Assembly: GCA_964460075.1 (NCBI GenBank)
Contig: CAYWPC010000010.1
Span: forward strand, 16,874-80,873
DNA: 64,000 nt
Direction of reading: 5' to 3'
DNA from: JAMBLL01 sp964460075
Lineage (GTDB): Bacteria > Actinomycetota > Acidimicrobiia > Spongiisociales > UBA5794
Shown here: positions 36,104 through 43,726 of the stretch, piece after piece
Layout: each line of letters opens with the position of its first letter
Position numbering within the stretch: position 1 is the first letter of the stretch
Position numbers and translations under genes: made by a program
The notes under the pieces: generated by a model
Seen by the model: only the letters and a program-made list of their open reading frames with translations
Told to the model about the DNA's origin: nothing
The model's database searches: none

Positions 36104-36204
36104 GCTCGCAGCGTACTTGCCTGCTGTGACAGAAATGGGTTCAGCGAGTCGTCTCGTGGGCGTGTTGCTCGAAGGGATGCAGACCGCACGAGTGAGGCTG
36201 CTGT

Positions 36205-36233
36205 TCGCGAAAAACGTGTGTGGGTCGCGAAAA
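36205..36233. promoter_or_regulatory. Tandem TCGCGAAAA boxes, copy A
   Basis: TCGCGAAAA at 36205-36213 and again at 36225-36233, exactly 20 bases apart, the second followed by GCA. The same arrangement, spacing and trailing GCA occur at 37414-37442 before the second noncoding locus. A 20-base period places both boxes on one face of the helix, as for a dimeric regulator. An AT-rich CCAAAT element follows at 36281. Confidence 0.55.
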
Positions 36234-36299
36234 GCACATGACGTTGTGAGCTACACAGGTGACGGCAGTTCCGTAGTTTCCCAAATATCCAGAGACGTA

Positions 36300-36697
36300 A
36301 GTCGATGGAGTGGCACAGGGCAAGCTCCTCACCCGAGCAGGCCTAACCGGGCGACCGGGTGCCTTTGCAGCGAAGGGCGACCGGAGCTGCAGCCTGCCGC
36401 TTCGGCGGTAGGCACAAGGTCTCGAGCAGGAGCCCAGCCTTCGAGAGGCCACCGGAGGTCCGCCGTGAGGTTGGGTCTCCACCCGGAGGCGACCTCGGTC
36501 GCCGCCGTAGCGTTTCTGCGAACCTCGGTTCGTATGAGCGGTTCCGTCCAGTGATGGAGACCTCGGTCCTCGTCGAGGACGGAGCACCCCGGGAGGAGTC
36601 GGGAGACTGGCGAGACCCGGATTGGAGTGACTGTGTCACTTCGCTTGAGAACCCCGAGAGGGCGAGGCCTCGGCCGAGCTTCCTCGGGGTTTCTCTT
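36300..36697 (+). ncRNA. Candidate structured noncoding RNA, locus A
   Basis: About 400 bases rich in stable stem-loops on the plus strand: a 9-bp UUCG-capped hairpin at about 36392-36413 (GCCTGCCGC / GCGGTAGGC), TGCGAACC/GGTTCGTA at 36517-36534, GTCCTC-GTC-GAGGAC near 36566-36580 and GTGAC/GTCAC near 36628-36640, ending in a 12-bp terminal stem. Blocks GGGCAA, CGGGTGCC, GAAGGG and ACCGGAG occur in the same order in locus B. It matches none of the common RNAs I can recall by motif (RNase P, tmRNA, SRP RNA). Boundaries are approximate. Confidence 0.5.
36647..36697 (+). terminator. Terminal stem-loop of locus A
   Basis: GAGAACCCCGAG (36647-36658) pairs with CTCGGGGTTTCTC (36683-36695) with one bulged T, followed by TT. 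The descending arm ends TTTCTCTT rather than a long T run, so it may be a terminator or the closing stem of the RNA. Locus B has the same design. Confidence 0.6.
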
Positions 36698-36760
36698 ATG
36701 TTGGCGGTGCTTGCCTCAGCGCTCCTCTGCTCCCCAATCTTGTCCACTTCCGGCGCGGCG

Positions 36761-37393
36761 TCAGCACGTCGGCTCGATTGCGATGAAGTCGACGACCCCC
36801 GAGTCACCCGGCGCGTCGAGTTTGCCGACCATGTGGGGATCAGAGGAGCCGTCGACGACGAACGTCGCGGAGGCGATGTCGTAGGCATCCGTGACGCTGA
36901 CCCGAGCGCCGTAGGAGTCGACGAGGTCACGCCTTGTAGATCCGAGGCCTACGCCTTCTCGAGTGCGAAGGTTGGAATTCCTGAGGTCCACGGAGTTGGC
37001 GGTCACCGGATCGAAACCGTAGGACCAGCTCGCAAGGCGCTCACCGTCGACGTCCGCAATGAAGACGAGAGCGAGGGAGCCCCAAGACACGACACGGGCA
37101 GCACCGCTTGGGCATTCGGGGGCAGCAACGGTGCTTGCGTCCTCACGTGAGTCGGCGTCCCACCCGCCGATTGCTGCAGCTATGCCAGCGATCACGGTCT
37201 CGGCATCGTCGCCGATGGCGAACGGCCCGATAGCGTCGCTTGTCAGCGTCAGATCGGTGGAAGGGGTCGGTCCGGAGGGGAGACTCGTCGTTGTCGACGG
37301 CTCGGCTGTGACGACCGGTTGTGAGATCGAACAGGCGCCTGCGAGCAGTGCAAGAGCCGTTGCGAGACGAAAAATAGGCGGAATCGAACGCAT
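36761..37393 (-). CDS. Hypothetical lipoprotein between the two noncoding loci
   Basis: A 210-residue exported protein. The signal peptide ends in the lipobox LAGAC (C21), followed by a Thr/Ser/Pro-rich linker (about 22-48). The mature domain, starting near IGPFAIGDDAETVIAGI, resembles small secreted domains of unknown function with a repeated GxxxxEVI-type start (second half: GVGLGSTRRDLVDSYG). Two Cys in the domain may form a disulfide. No enzyme motif is visible. It lies between two homologous structured noncoding loci, and its upstream region overlaps the box element of locus B. Function unknown. Confidence 0.75.
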   Translation of the reverse strand: MRSIPPIFRLATALALLAGACSISQPVVTAEPSTTTSLPSGPTPSTDLTLTSDAIGPFAIGDDAETVIAGIAAAIGGWDADSREDASTVAAPECPSGAARVVSWGSLALVFIADVDGERLASWSYGFDPVTANSVDLRNSNLRTREGVGLGSTRRDLVDSYGARVSVTDAYDIASATFVVDGSSDPHMVGKLDAPGDSGVVDFIAIEPTC

Positions 37394-37413
37394 TTCGCAA
37401 CGGTAGTCGGGAG

Positions 37414-37442
37414 ACGCGAAAACTCGTCGTGGCTCGCGAAAA
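37414..37442. promoter_or_regulatory. Tandem [A/T]CGCGAAAA boxes, copy B
   Basis: ACGCGAAAA at 37414-37422 and TCGCGAAAA at 37434-37442, again 20 bases apart and followed by GCA; CCAAAT follows at 37482. The pair lies 21 bases upstream of the lipoprotein start on the other strand, so it could serve both directions. Confidence 0.55.
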
Positions 37443-37489
37443 GCAATCAGCGTTCCAGGTTGCGAAGCCTCTCTGCATGTGCCAAATTA

Positions 37490-37806
37490 ATGCTTACCGC
37501 AAAGGGGCAACCCGGAGCGGACCGCAATCGGGGAGACCCGGGAGCGGGTGCCGAAGGGAAACCGGAGGCATCCGGTGTAAAAACCGGTGACCGGTCTGGA
37601 AACGGGCCGGGTCCTTGAGAGGGCACCCTCGGGTGTTCGGGGCGTCCGCCCCAGTCCTCGGCTTCGGTCGACGACAATCACAAGGAGGGTGCGAGTCTCG
37701 ATTCGCATCTGGCTCCGCTTGCGGAGCAGCGAAACCGAAGGCCGCAAGGTCGGAGGCGACGTAGAGAACACCCCAAGGGGGCTTCGGCTTCCTTGGGGTT
37801 TCTCGT
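37490..37806 (+). ncRNA. Candidate structured noncoding RNA, locus B
   Basis: About 315 bases homologous to locus A by ordered blocks: GGGCAA (37505), CGGGTGCC (37545), GAAGGG (37553), ACCGGAG (37561), the TGCGA...TCGCA hairpin (37690-37708) and the terminal stem. Additional hairpins: GGGGCG-TC-CGCCCC near 37638-37651 and GCTCCGC-TT-GCGGAGC near 37712-37727. No protein frame on either strand looks genuine. It lacks some hairpins present in A, so the class is variable in length. The strand is inferred from the terminal stem followed by T-rich sequence. Confidence 0.5.
37764..37806 (+). terminator. Terminal stem-loop of locus B
   Basis: GAGAACACCCCAAGG (37764-37778) pairs with CCTTGGGGTTTCTC (37791-37804), with one bulged C; the loop contains TTCG. 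The arm ending GGGGTTTCTC is identical to that of locus A. Confidence 0.65.
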
Positions 37807-37889
37807 TGTTGGCTCACCAACGACGAGGCGTCGTCGAGTCCACAGATGCCGGACGTCCACCGAGGTTCAAGGTGAACTATGCTGGCTGC

Positions 37890-38507
37890 ATGTCCTGGCC
37901 AGATGACGCCCTCAGCGATGACGAAACGATCATCACCTCGTTTAGGCCTCATTGGAAGTTGCTGTTCATCCCGTTCGTGTGGTTCGTCGCGATCGTCGTG
38001 GTGTTCTCCTTTGCACTTGCGTTGCTCACGGACCTGTGGATCGTCTGGTTGGGCATCCTTGTCGCTGCAGACGCATACTTCGTCATTCGGCCTGTCGTCA
38101 ACTGGTGGTTCACTCGCTACGTGCTCACGACGGAGCGGTTGATCACCCGAGTCGGCCTCATCGCACAGTCGGGTGTCGAGATCCCGCTCGAACGGATCAC
38201 GAACGTCAACTTCTCGCAATCTGTGTTTGAGCGGTTACTCGGAGCTGGTGATCTACTGATCGAATCTGCCGGAACATCCGGGCAGAGCAAGTTTTCGAAC
38301 ATCCCTCACCCCGATGACTTCCAGACCCTCTTGTACAAGGTGCGCGAGAAGCGGACCATCGAGCTGAGCGGCATGCAAGACGCGCTCGACACACCCAAGG
38401 CAGACGCCGTCGACTCCATTCGCAGGCTCGCAGAGCTCCTTGAGGAAGGTCTCGTCTCACCAGAGGAGTACGAGATGAAGCGCAAAGAACTGCTCGACGA
38501 GATGTAG
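37890..38507 (+). CDS. Membrane PH-domain (bPH2) protein with C-terminal SHOCT
   Basis: A 205-residue membrane protein. Two adjacent hydrophobic segments (about residues 22-50) are followed by a bacterial PH domain of the YdbS/YdbT type (YVLTTERLITRVGLI, IPLERITNVNFSQSVFERLLGAGDLLIESAG). The last 30 residues (RRLAELLEEGLVSPEEYEMK...) are a SHOCT motif. The ATG at 37890 is chosen; GTG at about 37872 would add six residues. Function in membranes is unknown; such proteins are widespread in actinobacteria. Confidence 0.83.
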   Translation: MSWPDDALSDDETIITSFRPHWKLLFIPFVWFVAIVVVFSFALALLTDLWIVWLGILVAADAYFVIRPVVNWWFTRYVLTTERLITRVGLIAQSGVEIPLERITNVNFSQSVFERLLGAGDLLIESAGTSGQSKFSNIPHPDDFQTLLYKVREKRTIELSGMQDALDTPKADAVDSIRRLAELLEEGLVSPEEYEMKRKELLDEM

Positions 38508-38539
38508 AGCGGCGCATCTCGTCGCTCTGGGAAGCCTGC

Positions 38540-39325
38540 TCAGTCGGCCTGTTTCGGCGGTTCCCGTTCAGCAGGATCCTGCCGGTAGAACTCCCCCAGG
38601 ACACCGTACAACTCAGGCGTGGCTGCGGCCATGTCGATGGGACGATCGAAAAAGAACTCGGTGGCGACCGCAAAGAACTCGGCGCGGTTGACCCCGGCGT
38701 AGGCGTCGAGGAACGGGTGGCCGCTCACGCCCTCCTGCAGCGCCTCGTACTCGCGAGCACAAACTTGTTCCCATCGGCCCCGCAGCACCGTGTCCATTGG
38801 AGGCATGCCATCGGCTGCCCCATCAGCCATGTCGATCTTGTGAGCAAACTCGTGATATACGACGTTGTGTCCGGTGTCGGGATGTGCCGCGGATCGTTTC
38901 GCCGAGTCCCACGCGATCACGACTGGGCCGTGGAGGGCAGCCTCACCGAGGATCGGGACGATCGTGTCGGTCTCCAAGATGCCGATCTCCGGCACCGAGC
39001 GTCTGCCCCTCAACACGACACTGCTCGGATACATGATGATCGACGAGACATCTCGGTAGTAGGCATTCTCGAGTCCGAGGATCAGCAGACAGGCAGACGC
39101 CGCGACGAGGACCTTGATCTCGACGGACTCAGCCAGCTCACTGGCCCACTCGAAGCGCTTCTCGAAGAGGAACACCTTGATGAGGCGCTCGAGGCGGGCC
39201 CTGTCATCATCGTCAAGCCATCGCCAGTGCACCATCTCAGACTCAAGCAGTACCTGCCACTCGGTGGGGAAAGGGGCTTCCATGGCCCTGCGTCGACGTC
39301 GCTGCCTTGGTGTTTCGATACGCAT
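38540..39325 (-). CDS. mtfA: MtfA-type zinc-dependent peptidase
   Basis: A 261-residue protein of the MtfA (M90) family. The zinc motif is HEFAH (H158, E159, H162), within VVYHEFAHKIDMADG, and RAEFFAVATEFFFDRP contains the third-ligand Glu region. In E. coli MtfA is a peptidase that binds the glucose repressor Mlc; no Mlc homologue is evident here, so the partner is unknown. Start: ATG 39325 is used; ATG 39352 would add nine residues and neither has a clear ribosome site. The next gene upstream on this strand ends 23-50 bases away. Confidence 0.85.
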   Translation of the reverse strand: MRIETPRQRRRRRAMEAPFPTEWQVLLESEMVHWRWLDDDDRARLERLIKVFLFEKRFEWASELAESVEIKVLVAASACLLILGLENAYYRDVSSIIMYPSSVVLRGRRSVPEIGILETDTIVPILGEAALHGPVVIAWDSAKRSAAHPDTGHNVVYHEFAHKIDMADGAADGMPPMDTVLRGRWEQVCAREYEALQEGVSGHPFLDAYAGVNRAEFFAVATEFFFDRPIDMAAATPELYGVLGEFYRQDPAEREPPKQAD

Positions 39326-39374
39326 GGGGTCCGTTCGTCGAGCATCGATCATAGATTGCCGCAAGCGGTCACTG

Positions 39375-40598
39375 TCACGCTTCGTCTTGAACCCGTGCTC
39401 TATCGAAACGGGCGACGACCTCGATGTGGTATGTCTGGGGGAACAGGTCGACCGGCGTTGCCTCGACGAACTCGTAGCCGTGGGACGCGAGCATGCGAGC
39501 GTCGCGGGCGAGCGAAGCCGGGTCGCACGAGACGTAGGCGATACGCCGAGGCATGGCAGCCGTGACGGCTTCGACGCCCCGCTCACCGAGCCCCTTGCGA
39601 GGTGGATCGACGACCGCAACGTCCCAGTACTCGTTGAGTTGCTCGATGTCCTTCGTGAAGGAGCCGGTGATGATGTGATGGTCGATACCTGCGCCTGAGA
39701 GGTTTTGTCGTGCGAAGTCGACGGCTCTGCCCGACGCTTCGATGCCGATGACCCGTGCGGCTTTGGCGCCGACGGTTGCACCGAACAACGCAACGCCGCA
39801 GTACCCGTCGAGCAGGGTCTCGTGCGGCTCGATCATCAGCAGATCCCCTACGAGCCCGACGAGTGCCTCAGCCCCATCGGTGTTGTTCTGAAAGAATCCA
39901 TCTGCTGGTATCGCAAAGTCGACACCGTCGACGATTTCGGTCAATGTGTCGGTGCCGACGATGGCCTTCGTCGAGCGCCCGTTGCGGTGTGCCACCGACG
40001 TTCCCCATTCGGCAACCTGCTCGGGTATCTCGCCGTCGACTATCGCGAGGAGGACGCCGGTGCGTGTGCCGGAGCGAAGCGTGAGACGCTCGACGCCTGA
40101 GAGGTCGCCCAAGGCAGCGAAGACGGCTTGGAGCTCTGGCACCATCAGTAGACATTGGCTCAAAGGGACGAGATCATTCGACCGTTCCCGCGAGAGTGCA
40201 GGTGTGCCTTCGGCAACCCGAAAGTCCATGCGGTTGCGATAGCGGAGGTTCGGACCGACGACGACGGTTTCGTGAACGACAGGGGAGCGGATCTTACCGA
40301 GATGTTCGAGTTGGCCAACGACGGTCGAACGTTTCCATCGGCGCTGCTCCGACTCATTGGCGAACTGCCACTGGCATCCGCCGCACGCCGAGGCGTGGGG
40401 GCACGGTTGGTCTCTGCGCTCTGGTGACGGCGCAACGATGTCGACGAGTGCCGTTCTGGCCCACGAGCCCTTGTCCTCGACCACGGTCGCTCTCACAACT
40501 TCCCCTGGCATTGCACCTGGGATGAAGTACGCCTTTCCGTCGTGACGCGCGACGGCTTCGCCGCCGTGGGCCATGTCGTGTGGGTGGAGTTCCATCAT
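39375..40598 (-). CDS. TrmA/RlmD-family RNA (uracil-5-)-methyltransferase
   Basis: A 407-residue SAM-dependent enzyme that methylates U at C5 in rRNA or tRNA. A TRAM domain (about 1-55) comes first, then CPHASACGGCQW for an Fe-S cluster, YRNRMDFRV, the SAM-binding GYCGVALFG region, DPPRKGLG and the nucleophilic Cys in YVSCDPASLARD. The Fe-S cluster is typical of RumA/RlmD-type rather than TrmA. Target base (for example 23S U1939 or U747) cannot be fixed. It is divergent from the small membrane protein. Confidence 0.88.
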   Translation of the reverse strand: MMELHPHDMAHGGEAVARHDGKAYFIPGAMPGEVVRATVVEDKGSWARTALVDIVAPSPERRDQPCPHASACGGCQWQFANESEQRRWKRSTVVGQLEHLGKIRSPVVHETVVVGPNLRYRNRMDFRVAEGTPALSRERSNDLVPLSQCLLMVPELQAVFAALGDLSGVERLTLRSGTRTGVLLAIVDGEIPEQVAEWGTSVAHRNGRSTKAIVGTDTLTEIVDGVDFAIPADGFFQNNTDGAEALVGLVGDLLMIEPHETLLDGYCGVALFGATVGAKAARVIGIEASGRAVDFARQNLSGAGIDHHIITGSFTKDIEQLNEYWDVAVVDPPRKGLGERGVEAVTAAMPRRIAYVSCDPASLARDARMLASHGYEFVEATPVDLFPQTYHIEVVARFDRARVQDEA

Positions 40599-40671
40599 GG
40601 CGATAACCTACCCGAGTACGGCGAACTCATGGGAGCCGGATCGATGTGCGTGCGCGACGTTGGAGGATGCG

Positions 40672-41043
40672 TTGGATCTCAACACGGTAATGCAGTTCCA
40701 CAGGGAATGGTTCTACGTAGCGGTCGGATCTTTGGGGTTCGTGGGCGTGTGGGGACTCATCTTGGCGATCGTCAAGCGGCGGCCATCTCGTGCCTTCATC
40801 TGGGCACGAGGATTGGCGATCGGTGCGATTCTGTTGCAGGTGGCCGCAGGCGTGTATCTCTACAGCAACGGTGAGAGGCCTGGGAACTCGTTCCACGTGT
40901 TCTACGGGGTGGTGATTGTCGCGACCCTGACGTTCGCGTACCTGTACCGGTCGACGATGGCCCAGAAGCCAGCGCTCACCTACGGTCTTCTTCTGCTGTT
41001 TGTCATGGGACTGGGATTGCGAGCTTGGGCCAACGTCGCGTAG
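40672..41043 (+). CDS. Small conserved membrane protein
   Basis: A 123-residue protein with four predicted transmembrane segments (about residues 13-32, 43-60, 72-90 and 100-117). Start: TTG at 40672 has GGAGG five bases upstream and gives MDLNTVMQFHREWF; ATG 40690 is the alternative. A longer upstream frame has no membrane or domain features. The segments contain His residues (FHREWF, NSFHVFYG) but no recognised haem or ion motif. Not identified. It lies between an RNA methyltransferase (divergent) and fabI. Confidence 0.7.
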   Translation: MDLNTVMQFHREWFYVAVGSLGFVGVWGLILAIVKRRPSRAFIWARGLAIGAILLQVAAGVYLYSNGERPGNSFHVFYGVVIVATLTFAYLYRSTMAQKPALTYGLLLLFVMGLGLRAWANVA

Positions 41044-41113
41044 CGAGTTGGCCTATTGTCATGGTCGTCATTGTCGTGGCATCGCGCCATGACCCAACAA
41101 TGAAGGGGCGCGG

Positions 41114-41899
41114 ATGCTCACTGGCAAGCGGTTGCTGATAACCGGAGTGCTCACAGATGACTCGATTGCGTGGCACACGGCGCGAGTCGCGCAAGAGCAG
41201 GGCGCTGACGTTGTGCTCACCGGATTCGGTCGAGGGTTGTCGTTGACGCGACGATCAGCGAAGCGACTCCCGTCCGAAGCTGACGTATTCGAGCTCGACA
41301 TCAATGACACGTCGCACATGGATGCCCTCGTCGCCCGCCTGGATGACCGGTGGGGAGGCATCGACGGTGTCCTTCATGCAATCGCCTACGCCCCAGACGA
41401 TGCGCTCGGCGGGTCGTTCCTTGAAACGCCACCTGAGTCTGCGAGCACAGCCTTCCTGACCTCTGCGTTCTCGTTCAAGACCCTCGCTGTCGGCCTCAGA
41501 CCACTCTTGATCAAGGCAGGGGGCGGCTCGCTCGTCGGCTTCGACTTTGACAATTCATTGGCATGGCCTGCCTACGACTGGATGGGAGTGTCGAAGTCCG
41601 CGCTGCAGTCGATCAACCGATATCTCGCACGGTATCTCGGCAAGGACGCGATCCGGGTCAATCTGGTTTCGGCAGGGCCGATCGGCACGATCGCCGCAAA
41701 GTCGATTCCCGGCTTTGTCCAATTCGAGAATCTATGGCAGGTGAGGGCGCCCCTTGGTTGGAATCCGCGGGATCCTGAGCCCGTAGCGAGAATGGCTTGT
41801 GTGCTGTTCTCCGACTTTGCGACCGCAACTTCCGGCGAGGTCATTCATGTCGATGGTGGTTTCCACGCCGTGGCGGCTGGCGAGACCGAGGGTTATTGA
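41114..41899 (+). CDS. fabI: Enoyl-ACP reductase, InhA-like FabI
   Basis: NADH-dependent reduction of enoyl-ACP in fatty acid synthesis. The 261-residue product has ITGVLTDDSIAW, HAIAYAP, VGFDFDNSLAWPAYDWMGVSK with catalytic Y154 and K161 (Tyr-x6-Lys spacing), and PIGTIAAKSIPGF. The FDFD and YDWMGVSK blocks resemble mycobacterial InhA more than E. coli FabI. GAAGGGGCGCGG precedes the ATG. In mycobacteria inhA is beside mabA; here the gene stands alone. Confidence 0.93.
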   Translation: MLTGKRLLITGVLTDDSIAWHTARVAQEQGADVVLTGFGRGLSLTRRSAKRLPSEADVFELDINDTSHMDALVARLDDRWGGIDGVLHAIAYAPDDALGGSFLETPPESASTAFLTSAFSFKTLAVGLRPLLIKAGGGSLVGFDFDNSLAWPAYDWMGVSKSALQSINRYLARYLGKDAIRVNLVSAGPIGTIAAKSIPGFVQFENLWQVRAPLGWNPRDPEPVARMACVLFSDFATATSGEVIHVDGGFHAVAAGETEGY

Positions 41900-43681
41900 T
41901 CAGGCTGTACCTGACGGCGCGCTTGGAATGGCGACCGTGAAGGTGGCCCCGCCCCCGAGCGTAGGTTCGTACCACACCCGACCACCCATGGCCTCGACGA
42001 GGCCTTTGACGATCGACAATCCAAGCCCAGCACCGCCTTTCGATCTGGTCGCGTGAGGCTGCAGCTGGGTGAATCGCTCGAAGATGTGGTCGTGCTGCCC
42101 ATAGGGGATGCCTGGCCCGTGATCGACGACAGACAGGTGCACTTCTCCTCTCCCTACGGTCGTGAAGAGCTCAATCGCGCCGTCACCCCCGTATTTGACG
42201 GCGTTGTCCACCAAATTCGTGATGACACGCGCGAGGTGGTCCGGATCCGAGCGGACGATCTCGATCTCGTCTCGGCGCACGAAAGTGACTCGGTCACCAT
42301 GGGGCAGTGACGCCAAGAGATCGTTGAGGAATGATTGGAGATCGATCTCTGCTGTTCGAATCGGAAGGGAATCTGCTCCGATCTGTGACATCACGAGGAG
42401 GTCTTCAATCAGCGTTCTGAGCCGCTGTGATTGTTTCTCTGCCATGTCGATCAATTGACGTGCCCTCGGATCGACCGGTGCGAGCTCAGGGCGGCGCAGG
42501 GTGCCGAGTGCCCCGATGATTGACGTGAGAGGGGTGCGGAGCTCGTGAGAGACGACAGACACGAAATCGGTCTTCATCTGAGCGACCTCGGCCATCCGTT
42601 CGCTCGTCGAACGTGCCTGCTCGTACCGTGTCATCTGGTTGAGCACCAGTGCAGCCGGCGCCGCCACTGAGTCGAGAGTCTCAAGGTCGTCTTCGGTGAA
42701 CGTGCCAGGCTTGTCTCCGACGAGGAGCACGCCGATCGTGTGGCTCTCGACTCGGAGCGCAACAGCGGCTATGCGGTCTAGCCCGAGCTGAGCGACAAGG
42801 CGATCTCGTTCGCCTCTCTCGGTGATAGCGTTCATCACCTCGGCCTCCCCGCTCATGAAGACGCGTTGGCCGATGCCGTACTGGTCGAGGCTGAGATGGA
42901 ATTCGTCTGCGTGCACCGTACGACCTGCAACGGCGATCGGTGACATCAGATCGAGTTGCTCAGTCTCGGGGTTGTACAGCAAGACGAGCCCGATTCTCGC
43001 GTGTACCGACATTGCGACCCGTGAGACGAGTTCCGGCAACACCTCGTTCAGTTTCGATCCAGCCCCGATCGTTCGTGATATGTCGTACAACTGGGACAGT
43101 TCGCGCTCTTGCTGTGTCAGAGCCGTCTCGCGGTCGGAGAGTCGGCGGTAGGCCTCGTTCGTCTGCTCAAGTTGGCTCCTGATGCCCATCGAGAGGAGCA
43201 GCACGAAGACTATGGCGCCGATCAGCGGTAGAAGATGGCCGATGAGCACAACGGTGTCGAATCCACTCGGACCGACCACGGCGACGGCGTACGCAGCGCC
43301 GGTGATCGCGCCGATCGTGATCAATGTGCGGTTCGGGACGAGCGTTGCGGCCCCGAAGAAGGTGATGAGGAGGAATCCGACACCGCTCGGTTCGCCTGAT
43401 CGCTTGACTTCGAACATCAAGACGGCGATGTTCACCGCGACCGTCCAGGAGATAAGGAGCCACTCACCAAGGGCAGTGGGGAGCAGCCTGCGCCAGGGTG
43501 CGAACGTCAGCATTGCCAACACGGCGAGGAGACCACCTGCTGAGGCGATGATCTCCATCGCGTTGAAGTCTGGGAGCGTGATCGTCCACAAGGCGAAAAC
43601 GACCAGACCCGACCACGACAGGATGAGACCGGTTGCGATCACCTTGACTCTGTAGTCGATGGTCAGGTCTTGTGTTTGCAC
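41900..43681 (-). CDS. Membrane sensor histidine kinase with GAF domain
   Basis: A 593-residue kinase. About five hydrophobic segments fill residues 10-180, a linker coiled coil follows, then a GAF domain (about 215-365), HisKA with VSVVSHELRTPLTSIIG (phospho-accepting His), and HATPase with NLVDNAVKYG, DHGPGIPYG and GAGLGLSIVKGLVEAMGG. Start GTG 43681 is chosen since GAGGA lies seven bases upstream and further 5' extension would overlap ddl. No response regulator is adjacent; the nearest lone receiver is at 5.7 kb. The signal is unknown. Confidence 0.87.
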   Translation of the reverse strand: MQTQDLTIDYRVKVIATGLILSWSGLVVFALWTITLPDFNAMEIIASAGGLLAVLAMLTFAPWRRLLPTALGEWLLISWTVAVNIAVLMFEVKRSGEPSGVGFLLITFFGAATLVPNRTLITIGAITGAAYAVAVVGPSGFDTVVLIGHLLPLIGAIVFVLLLSMGIRSQLEQTNEAYRRLSDRETALTQQERELSQLYDISRTIGAGSKLNEVLPELVSRVAMSVHARIGLVLLYNPETEQLDLMSPIAVAGRTVHADEFHLSLDQYGIGQRVFMSGEAEVMNAITERGERDRLVAQLGLDRIAAVALRVESHTIGVLLVGDKPGTFTEDDLETLDSVAAPAALVLNQMTRYEQARSTSERMAEVAQMKTDFVSVVSHELRTPLTSIIGALGTLRRPELAPVDPRARQLIDMAEKQSQRLRTLIEDLLVMSQIGADSLPIRTAEIDLQSFLNDLLASLPHGDRVTFVRRDEIEIVRSDPDHLARVITNLVDNAVKYGGDGAIELFTTVGRGEVHLSVVDHGPGIPYGQHDHIFERFTQLQPHATRSKGGAGLGLSIVKGLVEAMGGRVWYEPTLGGGATFTVAIPSAPSGTA

Positions 43682-43726
43682 GTTGGAGTCCTCAGAGGAG
43701 TGTGCACGACACGGTACCCTTCCCTG

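Larger units (their letters stand above)
36104..36760. other. 657-base gene-free stretch holding ncRNA locus A
   Basis: No coding frame here resembles a protein; the long open frames crossing it are compositional. It holds a tandem box element, then about 400 bases dense in strong hairpins, then a terminator-like stem. See the separate entries. The last about 60 bases before the lipoprotein stop show nothing else. Confidence 0.7.
37394..37889. other. 496-base gene-free stretch holding ncRNA locus B
   Basis: The spacer between the lipoprotein start (minus) and the PH-domain gene (plus). It contains the second tandem box pair, the second structured noncoding locus and its terminal stem, then about 80 bases before the PH-domain start with no clear promoter. 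Confidence 0.7.

Noticed and set aside
36311..36365. CACAGGGCAA in locus A resembling a c-di-GMP (GEMM) riboswitch
   Set aside because: The GACGCAAAGCC part and the tetraloop-receptor arrangement are absent, and locus B lacks it.
36359..37150. 263-codon plus-strand frame across noncoding locus A
   Set aside because: It crosses the hairpin-rich region and the terminator and then runs antisense to the lipoprotein; composition is Arg/Gly/Pro-rich without motifs.
37545..37590. Resemblance of GAAGGGAAACCGG...ATCCGG in locus B to a cobalamin riboswitch
   Set aside because: The rest of the B12-box context and the downstream core are missing, and locus A does not keep the resemblance.
37494..38219. 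241-codon minus-strand frame across locus B
   Set aside because: Antisense to the PH-domain gene and the hairpin region; highly charged, no recognisable domain.
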